Shown here: positions 46,698-54,548 of the stretch, piece after piece
Layout of the letters: each line of letters opens with the position of its first letter
How positions within the stretch are numbered: the stretch's first letter is position 1
NCBI GenBank assembly: GCA_026706345.1
Contig: JAPOYX010000212.1
Coordinates: 1-64,000, forward strand
Length of the DNA: 64,000 nt
Reading direction: 5' to 3'
Origin: Gemmatimonadota bacterium
Lineage (GTDB): Bacteria; JAAXHH01
Translations under genes and position numbers: made by a program
The notes under the pieces: generated by a model
The model's database searches: none
Told to the model about the DNA's origin: nothing
What the model saw: the letters and a program-made list of their open reading frames with translations, nothing else

Positions 46698-47801
46698 CCG
46701 TTCGTCTCGGGGCGTCCACCGCCTGGTCTTGTCGCCCGAATAAAGGGACTCGGGACGGAAGATGCGGTCTACGGCCCGCTGCTCGATGCAATGGGCGGTC
46801 CAGCCGGCGACGCGTCCCACCGCGAACATGGGGGTGAAGAGGTCCGGGTGGAGGCCCAGCCCCTTGAGGAGCAGGGCGGTGTAGAATTCGACGTTGGTCT
46901 GCAGGCGCCGGCCGGGCTTGTACTCTTCGAGGAGCTCGAGGGCAACTTTCTCGACATGCAGGGCCAGGGCGTACAGGTCGTGATCATGGTCGAAGAAGGA
47001 ACGTGCGGCGCGTGCAAGAACGTCGGCTCTGGGGTCGCGAACGCGATATACGGCGTGTCCGAAACCCATGAGCCGTTCCCCCGATCCGAGTTTTTCGCGA
47101 AGGTAGGATTCGGCGCTATCGGCGGCGCCGATCGCTTCGAGCATGGAAATAACCGGTCCCGGCGCCCCGCCGTGCAACGGGCCTTTGAGCGCGCCGATCG
47201 CTCCCGTAACGGCGGAAACGAAGTCGGAGCGCGTGGAAACGATGACCCGCGCCGTGAACGTGGAGGCGTTCATGCCGTGGTCGACTACCGTGTTGAGATA
47301 GGTCGTAAGTGCCCGTACACGGTCGTCTTCGGGGCTTTCACCGGTCAGCATGTACAGCAGATTGGCCACATGGCCGAGGCCGGGGTCCGGTTCTACCGGT
47401 TCTTCCCCGTGAAGAAGACGCCAGTAGGCCGCCACGACGGTCGGCAGGCCGGCCACCAGGGACCGGGCGACCGAGGCGTCGTCCCTGGAGGGAAGGGAGG
47501 CAGTTGCCATGCGAACCGCGTCAATGACGGGACGGCGTTCCGCAGCGGCGGATCCAAGCGAATCGATTATGGCACCGGATAGCGGGCGGCACGCGCCCAG
47601 CTCACCAGCGAATCGATCCAGTGCAGCCGCCGTGGGCAGCCTCCCGTGCCACAGGAGGTGTACCATCTCTTCGTAGGTCGCTCTTTCCGCGATCTCTTCG
47701 AGGGGATATCCCCCGATGACCAGTTCGCCGGCCTCTCCGTCTACATGGCTCAGCCGGGTTTCCGCCGCTACGACATCCTTGAGTCCGGGTGAGTATGACA
47801 T
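46695..47801 (-). CDS. Citrate synthase (or methylcitrate synthase), type II-like short form
   Basis: 368 residues. Catalytic His175 in VVDHGMNASTFTAR and His249 in GFGHAVYRVRDPRA are present. The usual catalytic Asp is replaced by Glu305 (TNVEFYTALLL), a conservative change seen in some relatives. It would condense acetyl-CoA with oxaloacetate, or propionyl-CoA in the methylcitrate branch. AAAGGGAG precedes ATG 47801. It lies downstream of leuB on the same strand; a 17-bp repeat array follows its stop. Confidence 0.88.
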   Translation of the reverse strand: MSYSPGLKDVVAAETRLSHVDGEAGELVIGGYPLEEIAERATYEEMVHLLWHGRLPTAAALDRFAGELGACRPLSGAIIDSLGSAAAERRPVIDAVRMATASLPSRDDASVARSLVAGLPTVVAAYWRLLHGEEPVEPDPGLGHVANLLYMLTGESPEDDRVRALTTYLNTVVDHGMNASTFTARVIVSTRSDFVSAVTGAIGALKGPLHGGAPGPVISMLEAIGAADSAESYLREKLGSGERLMGFGHAVYRVRDPRADVLARAARSFFDHDHDLYALALHVEKVALELLEEYKPGRRLQTNVEFYTALLLKGLGLHPDLFTPMFAVGRVAGWTAHCIEQRAVDRIFRPESLYSGDKTRRWTPRDER

Positions 47802-47853
47802 GATGTGCTCCCTTTGGAAATATGCGTAATCCCGGTAGGGATCATTGTAGTGA

Positions 47854-48933
47854 TCATTGGCTCAACATTTCAACCACCAGATCGCCCATTTCCGTGGTGG
47901 AAACCCGCTGTTTGTCTTCGGACGTCCAGATGTCCGCCGTCCTGTATCCGCCTTCGATGACTTTGCCGACAGCGCGGTCGATTTCGTCAGCGCCGGCCGG
48001 ACAGTTCAGGCTGTACCTGAGAAGCAGTGCGGCGCTCAGGATCATAGCCAACGGATTGGCCACGTTTTTGCCTTCAATATCATTGGCGCTTCCGTGGATG
48101 GGCTCGTACAGCGACGTGCTGTCCAGGGACATCTCCGCGGAGGGGATCATTCCGATAGAACCGGCCAGGACCGCCGCTTCATCACCCAGTATATCGCCGA
48201 ACATGTTGGGCATGACGATAACGTCGTATTCAGCGGGCCGCTGGATCAGATTCATGGCGCCCGCGTCGACGATTTCATGCCGCGTCTCGACATCCGGGTA
48301 ATCCCGGGCTACTTCCTCGACGACATCGCGCCAGAGCCTGGAGGATTCCAGGGCGTTCCACTTCGACATCGAGGTCAGTTTGCCACGCCTCTGTCGCGCC
48401 AGTTCGAATCCGTAGCGCGCCAGCCGTTCGACCTGGAAGTCATAGTACTCGATGGTGTCGACGGCTCTTCTTCCCCGGGGCGTGTCTTCGCTGAATTTCG
48501 GCTGCCCATAATACGCGCCGCTCGAGAGCTCGCGCAGTATGATGAAATCAACGCCCCCGGCTATGAGATCGGCTTTAACGGCGGACGCGTCTTCCAGCCC
48601 AGCGTACAACCTGAATTGCCGCAGATTCGCATATACGGACAGTGCCTGCCGCAATCGAATCAGGGCATGGTCCGCCCGGTCTTGCATGTCCAGGCGATCC
48701 CATTTCGGACCACCCACCGCGCCGAACAGGACCGCGTCGCTGCGCCTGCAGTTTTCGACGACCTCATCGGACAACGCTACGCCCTGCGCATCGAGCAGCG
48801 CTCCGCCGACCAGATGGTGAGAGAAGGCCAGATCCAGTCGATGCTTCGCCCCCTCGGCCTCCAGTACCTTAACGGCTTCACGGGTGATTTCGGGTCCGAT
48901 CCCGTCTCCGGGCAGTACGGCGATGTGATACAT
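47854..48933 (-). CDS. leuB: 3-isopropylmalate dehydrogenase LeuB
   Basis: 359 residues. The dinucleotide motif LPGDGIGPEI is at residues 7-16, the Arg/Lys substrate region in LRELSSGAYYGQPKFSED and DVETRHEIVDAGAMNL are present, and the closing EPIHGSANDIEGKNVANPLAM is characteristic. It oxidises 3-isopropylmalate in leucine biosynthesis, in the cytoplasm. GAAGGAGGAG precedes ATG 48933. It is paired with a citrate synthase, which could supply or compete for 2-oxo-acid-type chemistry, but no leuA or leuCD is in the window. Confidence 0.93.
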   Translation of the reverse strand: MYHIAVLPGDGIGPEITREAVKVLEAEGAKHRLDLAFSHHLVGGALLDAQGVALSDEVVENCRRSDAVLFGAVGGPKWDRLDMQDRADHALIRLRQALSVYANLRQFRLYAGLEDASAVKADLIAGGVDFIILRELSSGAYYGQPKFSEDTPRGRRAVDTIEYYDFQVERLARYGFELARQRRGKLTSMSKWNALESSRLWRDVVEEVARDYPDVETRHEIVDAGAMNLIQRPAEYDVIVMPNMFGDILGDEAAVLAGSIGMIPSAEMSLDSTSLYEPIHGSANDIEGKNVANPLAMILSAALLLRYSLNCPAGADEIDRAVGKVIEGGYRTADIWTSEDKQRVSTTEMGDLVVEMLSQ

Positions 48934-48959
48934 GGTGCGTCTCCTCCTTCAGTCCAGTT

Positions 48960-49048
48960 CGTTTGTCGCTTCTGTCGCGGTCGTTTCTCATTTCTGACGT
49001 TTCTGACGAGGTCGTTCGTCGTTTCTGTCGCGATCGCTCGTCGTGACC
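48960..49048. repeat. Imperfect 22-bp repeat upstream of leuB
   Basis: CGTTTGTCGCTTCTGTCGCGGT (48960-48981) and CGTTCGTCGTTTCTGTCGCGAT (49013-49034), with a partial unit at 49035-49048 and a diverged middle (48982-49012) containing a 9-base TTTCTGACG duplication. It begins 27 bases from the leuB start codon, so it may be in the leader or promoter of leuB. Confidence 0.75.
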
Positions 49049-49138
49049 ACGACGTCATCACACTGTTCCGCTTGAACTTTCCATCGGCAGAATCCAAATC
49101 TATACATGTAAATCAAAAACAGGGTTGACATATCGTCA

Positions 49139-49160
49139 ATATTGATTAATAAATCAATAT
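49139..49160. promoter_or_regulatory. Perfect inverted repeat next to a -35 element, candidate operator
   Basis: ATATTGATT - AATA - AATCAATAT: a 9-bp perfect palindrome with a 4-base centre, just downstream of TTGACA (49125-49130). The palindrome would overlap the -10 region of a plus-strand promoter for the HTH-citrate synthase, a classical place for an operator. It lies 150 bases before ATG 49310. Confidence 0.55.
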
Positions 49161-49309
49161 ATTTGCGTGTATACAACACGGATCGGCGTGGATTGACACA
49201 ACACGGGTCTGCGCAGATCGAGGCGGACCGGCGGCGCTTAAGACCGCGCAACCAGATGATCTGATCGTATCGTGGTCGTGACCGGGATTCAAACCGAGGA
49301 GAAACGCAT

Positions 49310-50533
49310 ATGCACTACAGGCGCTACATGACATCCAGCGAGGCGGCCGGAGCCTTGAATGTCAGTCCGTCCACGCTCTATTCCTACGTAAGCCGTGGTC
49401 TGATCCGGTCCGAGGCCAGTGGCACGGGCAAGAGAAGGCGGATGTACCATGGCGAGGACATAGAGCGGCTGAAGGCTAGGAAGAAGGCCCGACGGAATCC
49501 GGGATGGGCGGCCAGGCGCGCCCTGCAAACCGGAGATCCGGTGCTGGAATCGGCCATTACCATGATTACCGATGAAAGGCTCTTCTACCGGGGGCGCGAC
49601 GCGCTGGTGCTGGCCACGACCGAATCGTTCGAGCGCGTCGCGGCCCTGATCTGGACGGGAGATCCGAAGTTCTCCTTCCCGATCCTCACCAATGGGTTCG
49701 AGAATCACCCGGAAGCCCGGGCGCATTTCCAGGCACTCAGGCCCGTGGACAGGTTTCAAGCCTTGCTGCCCCTGGCGGAGGCGGAAGATCCGGCCGCGCT
49801 GGACCTGAGGCCGGCGGCCGTGGCCGCGACAGGAATGCGGATCCTATGGTTCATGACGGGAGTAGTCACGGGAGAAGATCCGGTCGGCGGGATCGCCAGG
49901 GCGGTACGCAGGGCCTGGGCGGCGGACATCGAAGGCGCCGTGGAACTGATCAATACGACCCTGGTATTGTTCGCGGATCACGAGTTGAACGTGTCGACGT
50001 TCACGGCTCGTTGCGCGGCCTCGGCCGGCGCGACGCCTTACAGCGCGGTATGCGCGGGTCTGGCGGCGTTGCGCGGCTACAAACATGGCGCGGCCAATGA
50101 GCGCGTCGAGCTGCTTTTCAAAGAGGCGGAGGCCACCGGTGACGTGGAACGGACCGTCGTCGGCCGCCTGCGGCGGGGTGAAGGCATTCCGGGTTTCGGG
50201 CACGCCGTATACCGGGACGTGGACCCGAGAGCGAGACTGTTGCTGGATATGCTGGAGGACCGGTTCCCGGGCTCGAAGGACCTGCATCTCGCGCGGGAAA
50301 TCATCGACACGACCCATAGGCTCATATCGGACCGGTATAATATCGACGTGGCGTTGACGGCCCTCGTGCGCGTGCTGAACATGCCCGAAGGAAGCGGCAT
50401 GGCCCTGTTCGCGCTGGGACGCACGGCCGGTTGGATTGGACACGCGATAGAGCAATACGAAAGGGACCAGTTGATCCGGCCCAGGGCGAAATACATCGGG
50501 CCGCAACCTGTCGGTATTGCACGCAACGAATAG
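49310..50533 (+). CDS. Citrate synthase with N-terminal MerR-like helix-turn-helix domain
   Basis: 407 residues. Residues 7-60 form a MerR/excisionase-like HTH (MTSSEAAGALNVSPSTLYSYV, then GKRRRMYHGEDIERLKARK, a basic wing). A citrate synthase domain follows, with His about 224 (DHELNVSTFTAR), His about 297 (IPGFGHAVYRDVDPRA) and Asp about 345 (NIDVALTAL). All three catalytic residues are present, so it is probably active. GAGGAG precedes ATG 49310. The fusion suggests that the enzyme also regulates DNA, for example its own promoter with the palindrome at 49139; this is inference. Such HTH fusions are known in some genomes but are uncommon. Confidence 0.85.
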   Translation: MHYRRYMTSSEAAGALNVSPSTLYSYVSRGLIRSEASGTGKRRRMYHGEDIERLKARKKARRNPGWAARRALQTGDPVLESAITMITDERLFYRGRDALVLATTESFERVAALIWTGDPKFSFPILTNGFENHPEARAHFQALRPVDRFQALLPLAEAEDPAALDLRPAAVAATGMRILWFMTGVVTGEDPVGGIARAVRRAWAADIEGAVELINTTLVLFADHELNVSTFTARCAASAGATPYSAVCAGLAALRGYKHGAANERVELLFKEAEATGDVERTVVGRLRRGEGIPGFGHAVYRDVDPRARLLLDMLEDRFPGSKDLHLAREIIDTTHRLISDRYNIDVALTALVRVLNMPEGSGMALFALGRTAGWIGHAIEQYERDQLIRPRAKYIGPQPVGIARNE

Positions 50534-50534
50534 A

Positions 50535-51356
50535 TCAGGTATTCATAACGGCAACAGACGGAACTAGCGTCCTCTGAATCGACATCCACATTTCCCCGTT
50601 CGTAGCACACAGCAGTCCCTTGCGGTCATCCACCGGAGAGTATCCCGTCCCATCCAGCCTTCGAACGAAGCCTCCCGCCTCTTCCACGATCAGGATACCC
50701 GGCGCGTGATCCCAGACCAGGGTGCGGTAGAAGAACAGAAACTGTAGTTCGTTTTTTGCAAAGGAAGGATAGTTGTAGCCGGCACATCTGGCACTTTCAA
50801 GTGACATGAAGGCACCGGATGCCGCTTCAGCCGTGGGCCTTAGGGAATCCGGCAGGTACGTCGTCCTCACTACGCCGCGAATTCGGTCCAGGGGAAGGCT
50901 GGATGATTCCACGACCAGACGCTCATTTCCCTCAAAGGCCCCGCAACCCTTTTCCGCACTTGTCAATATGCCTTCCAGAGGGTTGAATATCCATGCCCCA
51001 ATGGTAGTGCCCGAGTGCAGGAGACAAACCATAATGGCAAAATGCCGATCGCCCGATACGAAGTGCCTGGTTCCATCCAAAGGATCGATAACCCAGACGG
51101 GCGCCTCTGAGTGCAGGGTTGATAACAGTCTTGGATCATCATGGACGCTCTCTTCTCCGAGTACCACTGAGCCGTCGATCAACCCGGGCAGGTGAGAGGC
51201 CAGAAACCTCTCGCACCGGGTATCCGCAGTTGTCGCCAGGTCGCCGTCGCTTTTCTCTTTAACATCATCCTGTCCGAGGTTCCTCCAAAGTGGCACGATG
51301 ATCCGTTCGGCCGCCTCGCGAAGGAGGGCCTCGACCTGGGTGTGGGGGATATTCAT
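50535..51356 (-). CDS. Inositol-monophosphatase-like phosphatase
   Basis: 273 residues. The metal-site motifs are GEESVHDDP near residue 70, WVIDPLDGTRHF near 92 and WDHAPGILIVEEAGG near 217, as in IMPase/fructose-1,6-bisphosphatase-like lithium-sensitive phosphatases. It needs Mg2+ and could act on inositol phosphate, histidinol phosphate or 3'-phosphoadenylate. It is convergent with the HTH-citrate synthase (1-base gap) and lies 18 bases downstream of the methyltransferase, same strand. Confidence 0.88.
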   Translation of the reverse strand: MNIPHTQVEALLREAAERIIVPLWRNLGQDDVKEKSDGDLATTADTRCERFLASHLPGLIDGSVVLGEESVHDDPRLLSTLHSEAPVWVIDPLDGTRHFVSGDRHFAIMVCLLHSGTTIGAWIFNPLEGILTSAEKGCGAFEGNERLVVESSSLPLDRIRGVVRTTYLPDSLRPTAEAASGAFMSLESARCAGYNYPSFAKNELQFLFFYRTLVWDHAPGILIVEEAGGFVRRLDGTGYSPVDDRKGLLCATNGEMWMSIQRTLVPSVAVMNT

Positions 51357-51374
51357 AGAGAGCCCTTCATCTTC

Positions 51375-52187
51375 CTATGCCAACGGCCTTCCCCAGACAA
51401 CTCTCGTCTGCAGCTGGAAATGAAGCGACCCTTCGTCATCCGCGAAATCCGCCAGGAGCCGGGACAGCTCGGTGTCGAAGGCCCTGACGTTGCTGTCACC
51501 CATGTGCTCCCTGGACATACTCTCCCTCGAATGAAAGGACTCAACGTAAGCTTCCACCGTCTGGGAGAAACTAACCGGGGCCGTTCTCATGTCTCCGACA
51601 GGGAGCAGATGGTCTCGATCCACCAGCTCTTTGATCAGGTCGATCTGTTTGTAGTGGCGATTGGTGGAATACTGTCGGATGAGTTCGCGCTCCGCTTCAC
51701 CCCAGGGCGCATTGAAGGGACGGTCTCCTTCAACGATCGCGACGTTCCCGTCCGGCTTCAGTATCTCATGAAACTTCGGGAACACCACGCTCCAGTCCAT
51801 CCAATGGATGCTCGCTCCGGCGGTCACCAACGAGTAACCCGGGTTCAGTTCAACTTCTTCGACGCGGCCCAGGATCCAGTTGAGGTTCGGATGGCCGCCC
51901 TTGTCCAGCGATTTGCCCACGCGGATCATCTCGCGGGAGAAGTCGACCGCGTCGACGCCGGCCACGTGATCGACGAGTGATCTTGCTATTCTCCCCGTAC
52001 CGCACCCGGCGTCCAGGACCCGGCCGCTCGACGCTCCGGGCAAACCCAGCAGAATCCGGAAAGTCTCATCCGGATAAGGAGGCCGGAGTTCATACGATTC
52101 CGCCAGGTTTCGATGCTTGAAGCGAGCGGCGTATTCATCCTGATATTGCGGCGGTCTGGGCGTGTTGCGGTTCAATACCGGCTCCAT
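51375..52187 (-). CDS. Class I SAM-dependent methyltransferase
   Basis: 270 residues. The SAM motif VLDAGCGTGRIARSL lies near residue 58, followed by VAGVDAVDFSREMIRVG and SLVTAGASIHWMDW, as in ubiquinone/tocopherol-type methyltransferases. ATG 52187 is inside a 29-bp duplicated block. It is encoded just before the IMPase-like gene, same strand. The substrate is unknown. Confidence 0.85.
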   Translation of the reverse strand: MEPVLNRNTPRPPQYQDEYAARFKHRNLAESYELRPPYPDETFRILLGLPGASSGRVLDAGCGTGRIARSLVDHVAGVDAVDFSREMIRVGKSLDKGGHPNLNWILGRVEEVELNPGYSLVTAGASIHWMDWSVVFPKFHEILKPDGNVAIVEGDRPFNAPWGEAERELIRQYSTNRHYKQIDLIKELVDRDHLLPVGDMRTAPVSFSQTVEAYVESFHSRESMSREHMGDSNVRAFDTELSRLLADFADDEGSLHFQLQTRVVWGRPLA

Positions 52188-52218
52188 GGCAGATTACGGT
52201 TCAATACCGGCTCCGTGG
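52168..52218. repeat. 22-bp duplication (29-bp period) over the methyltransferase start
   Basis: CGGTTCAATACCGGCTCCATGG (52168-52189) and CGGTTCAATACCGGCTCCGTGG (52197-52218) differ at one base. The minus-strand start codon (CAT, 52185-52187) lies in the first copy; in the second it is CAC, so GTG. The gene's first codons and leader have been duplicated. Confidence 0.9.
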
Positions 52219-52273
52219 TGGTTACAGGCTTCTGGCTAATTCAGCGGCAAACCTGTCGGCAAATCGGCCGAGG

Positions 52274-53071
52274 CTACCAGAACCCCAGGTCATGCACTTT
52301 TTGATACGCTTGCAGTTTTTCCGGGTCCGGCTCCTCGAGGCCATATGCCTTGAAAAACGGGGCAATCCATGCGTCGCCCAGGTTCCGGCGGATCGTTCCG
52401 CGAGCCGCCACGAGATCCAGGTACCGGTCGCCGACCCCGGCGTAGCCCAGGTCGATATAACCGCTCAGCCTGCCTTCCCTGAACATGACGTTGGGCAGGC
52501 AGTAATCGCCGTGGGTAAAAACCAGATCTTCCTCCCCGGGCACGGTCTCCTTTATATCAGATAGCTTTTCAACAAGAAAGGTTCGGTTCCCGCCTTCGGG
52601 GATAGCCTCGTCCAACGCGCCGCTTTCGATCAACCCCTCCGCCCAGGGGATGAACCGCGACATGCGCCAGTCCAGGGTGCAGGATTCGGTGCCCAGGGCG
52701 TGAACTTCGCGCAGCCCGCGTGCAAACTCCCGCACGAGATTCGCTGGATCGTCAGTCACCGACGGATGAATCCCCGTGACGCCTTCCATCCGCGTCATCA
52801 GCACGTACTGCGTATCGCCTTCGACGTGGAAACACCGGTATTCGGGTACCGGGAGCTTGCCCTGCAACCACGTCAGGGCTATGGTCTCCGCAAGCAGGTC
52901 CGATTCCTGCGGGCGCAACCGGACGTCCCGCGTCTTCAGGATCAGGCCACGCTTCAGGGGGTGCGTGAAGAGAGACACGTCTGAGCAGGACTCGGTCCTC
53001 AGATTACGGCCGTCGGATCGGTATCCCCTCAGGCGGGTACGGATTGGATCGGGAAGATCATCGACTGTCAC
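52274..53071 (-). CDS. Aminoglycoside-phosphotransferase (APH)-family kinase
   Basis: 265 residues. The kinase motifs HGDYCLPN (Brenner motif, catalytic Asp) and IDLGYAGVGDRYLDL (metal Asp) are clear, with a DFG-like position filled by I-D-L-G. It transfers phosphate to a small-molecule hydroxyl, and the sequence is closest to APH(3')-type enzymes, but resistance is not implied; many such genes act on other metabolites. The stop of the upstream metallophosphoesterase gene overlaps its start by 4 bases (ATGA). Confidence 0.85.
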   Translation of the reverse strand: MTVDDLPDPIRTRLRGYRSDGRNLRTESCSDVSLFTHPLKRGLILKTRDVRLRPQESDLLAETIALTWLQGKLPVPEYRCFHVEGDTQYVLMTRMEGVTGIHPSVTDDPANLVREFARGLREVHALGTESCTLDWRMSRFIPWAEGLIESGALDEAIPEGGNRTFLVEKLSDIKETVPGEEDLVFTHGDYCLPNVMFREGRLSGYIDLGYAGVGDRYLDLVAARGTIRRNLGDAWIAPFFKAYGLEEPDPEKLQAYQKVHDLGFW

Positions 53072-53802
53072 TGGTCATTCACCAACGGATTCCTGCCACC
53101 GAAGAAGGCGCGATAGATGAATTCCCGCTCGGGAACATTGCGTTTCTCGAATTCTCTAAACAAAATGCCGTCATCATACGAAACGCCACGGACTTCCAAG
53201 TTATACCGCTTCTCTCGACACTCGAGAACTGCAAATCGTGCCGTTGGCCTGGTATGGCAACCCAGCGATCCCGGGTTTATATATCTGGCCTTACTCACCA
53301 TGTCTGAACTTGGATGATGATGGCCATAGAACACGATATCTGAATCCAGATTGCCGAACAAGTCATCCAGTTCGGCGGGTGCAGGATCCCTGATGATTTG
53401 CACGAAGTTTCGTCGGGATTCAGTGAGGCCGTAGTGGAGGAATGACACGCGAACGCCTTCGAATATGTCCTGAATAAGGTAGGGCCATGCTCCGACCACG
53501 GTTCGTAGCGAGGGGTCGATGCAGGAGTGAGTCCATTGCTGATGTTTCACTTCGCCATCACTCATCCACGGAGGTTGAGGATCGGGAAGGCCATAGGCGA
53601 ACCAGGCGTCATGGTTGCCCATGATGGGAACCATGCGTGGCGTATTCAGAATTAAATCCAGGCACTCCGCAGGGTACGGACCAATTCCGATGGAATCACC
53701 GGTATGGAAAATCGCATCGCAGTCCTCTCGCCTGATGGCTCGCAGGGCTGCTTGAAGCGCCGGCAGGTTGCCGTGAACATCAGTCAAAATCGCAATCTTC
53801 AT
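53068..53802 (-). CDS. Metallophosphoesterase (calcineurin-like)
   Basis: 244 residues. The motifs DVHGN (residues 8-12), FHTGDSIGIGP, GNHDAWF and FYGHHHPSSD supply the dinuclear metal site of YfcE-like phosphoesterases. It hydrolyses a phosphodiester or nucleotide. It overlaps the APH-type kinase by four bases, so the two are translated together and may act on one phosphorylated compound. Confidence 0.9.
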   Translation of the reverse strand: MKIAILTDVHGNLPALQAALRAIRREDCDAIFHTGDSIGIGPYPAECLDLILNTPRMVPIMGNHDAWFAYGLPDPQPPWMSDGEVKHQQWTHSCIDPSLRTVVGAWPYLIQDIFEGVRVSFLHYGLTESRRNFVQIIRDPAPAELDDLFGNLDSDIVFYGHHHPSSDMVSKARYINPGSLGCHTRPTARFAVLECREKRYNLEVRGVSYDDGILFREFEKRNVPEREFIYRAFFGGRNPLVNDQ

Positions 53803-53968
53803 TTCCTGAGAGTCCGCTATCCTATCGTTCCTTCAGTATCCTGAACCCGAGTCGCGAGATTCGGGGGCGACAAGTGCGACAAGAGGAATCGCACGCTGAG
53901 TGAGCCGGTGGTTTCTGAGCTTATGATCGGGAGATTCGGCAGCGAGGTTTCGAGCGGGAACACGAAAA

Positions 53969-54424
53969 TCACACGTATGTCTCCTGGCATACCGTGAACG
54001 GGGGCATCGTATATGAAAGAAACAGGACGCGTCCATCGAATTCCAATAACTGCTGCATTCTCCGGTGATAAGCGGGATGCTCGACCATCCTCATGGCTTC
54101 GGACTTCGCAACCCAGGCAACGTCGGTCGTTTCAAAACCCTTACGCGCTTCGCCGGACAACCAGGTGCCCTGGAAGTCGAAGATCACACGTCCCGCGCTG
54201 AGGTTGGTATACACGCCGACCAGCCGGTCGAGCGAGGCCGCGATGTTTGCTTCTTCTCTCAGTTCACGTAGAACGCCATCGACAATGGTCTCGCCCTCCT
54301 CGATCCGGCCGCCTGGAAACTCCCATCCTCGCCGCGGCGTTTCAACCAGAAGTACCTCGTTTCCGCGCTCCACGAGGATCCCTGCGGCGACTGAGAATTC
54401 AGGAGGAACACCAAGCATCGACAT
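53969..54424 (-). CDS. Nudix hydrolase
   Basis: 151 residues from ATG 54424. A longer frame to 54481 adds non-homologous residues. The Nudix box GRIEEGETIVDGVLRELREEAN is complete (G-x5-E-x7-R-E-x-x-E-E), followed by the substrate-loop FQGTWLSGEA. It hydrolyses a nucleoside diphosphate linked to another group. It lies 166 bases upstream of the metallophosphoesterase gene, same strand. Confidence 0.9.
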   Translation of the reverse strand: MSMLGVPPEFSVAAGILVERGNEVLLVETPRRGWEFPGGRIEEGETIVDGVLRELREEANIAASLDRLVGVYTNLSAGRVIFDFQGTWLSGEARKGFETTDVAWVAKSEAMRMVEHPAYHRRMQQLLEFDGRVLFLSYTMPPFTVCQETYV

Positions 54425-54504
54425 TCCACACCAGGTTTCTGCTGCACGAAGGCTTCGGCGTTCCCACGCCCGACAACGCACCGGCGTGTCTCATGCGTTC
54501 GACG

Positions 54505-54548
54505 GTCAATGTCCCGGCCGCACCGTGATAGTCAATGTCCCGGCCGCA
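54505..54548. repeat. 18-bp duplication (26-bp period) over a permease stop codon
   Basis: GTCAATGTCCCGGCCGCA occurs exactly at 54505-54522 and 54531-54548. The second copy encodes the permease C-terminus (LRPGH) and its TGA stop (54532-54534 on the minus strand). It repeats the pattern of duplicated gene ends. Confidence 0.92.

Larger units (their letters stand above)
48934..49309. other. Divergent promoter region between leuB and the HTH-citrate synthase
   Basis: 376 bases with no gene. The leuB side holds a 22-bp repeat (48960-49048). The citrate-synthase side is AT-rich, with TTGACA at 49125 and a perfect 9-bp inverted repeat at 49139-49160 (see below). All readings of the ORFs here are antisense shadows. 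Confidence 0.6.

Noticed and set aside
47857-49128. Plus-strand open frame of 423 codons
   Set aside because: Antisense to leuB; GC-rich codon bias leaves the reverse frame open, and no family sequence is seen.
52274-53071. Antibiotic-resistance call for the APH-family gene
   Set aside because: Motifs show only a kinase fold; coupling to a metallophosphoesterase suggests metabolism, and no resistance-type context is present.
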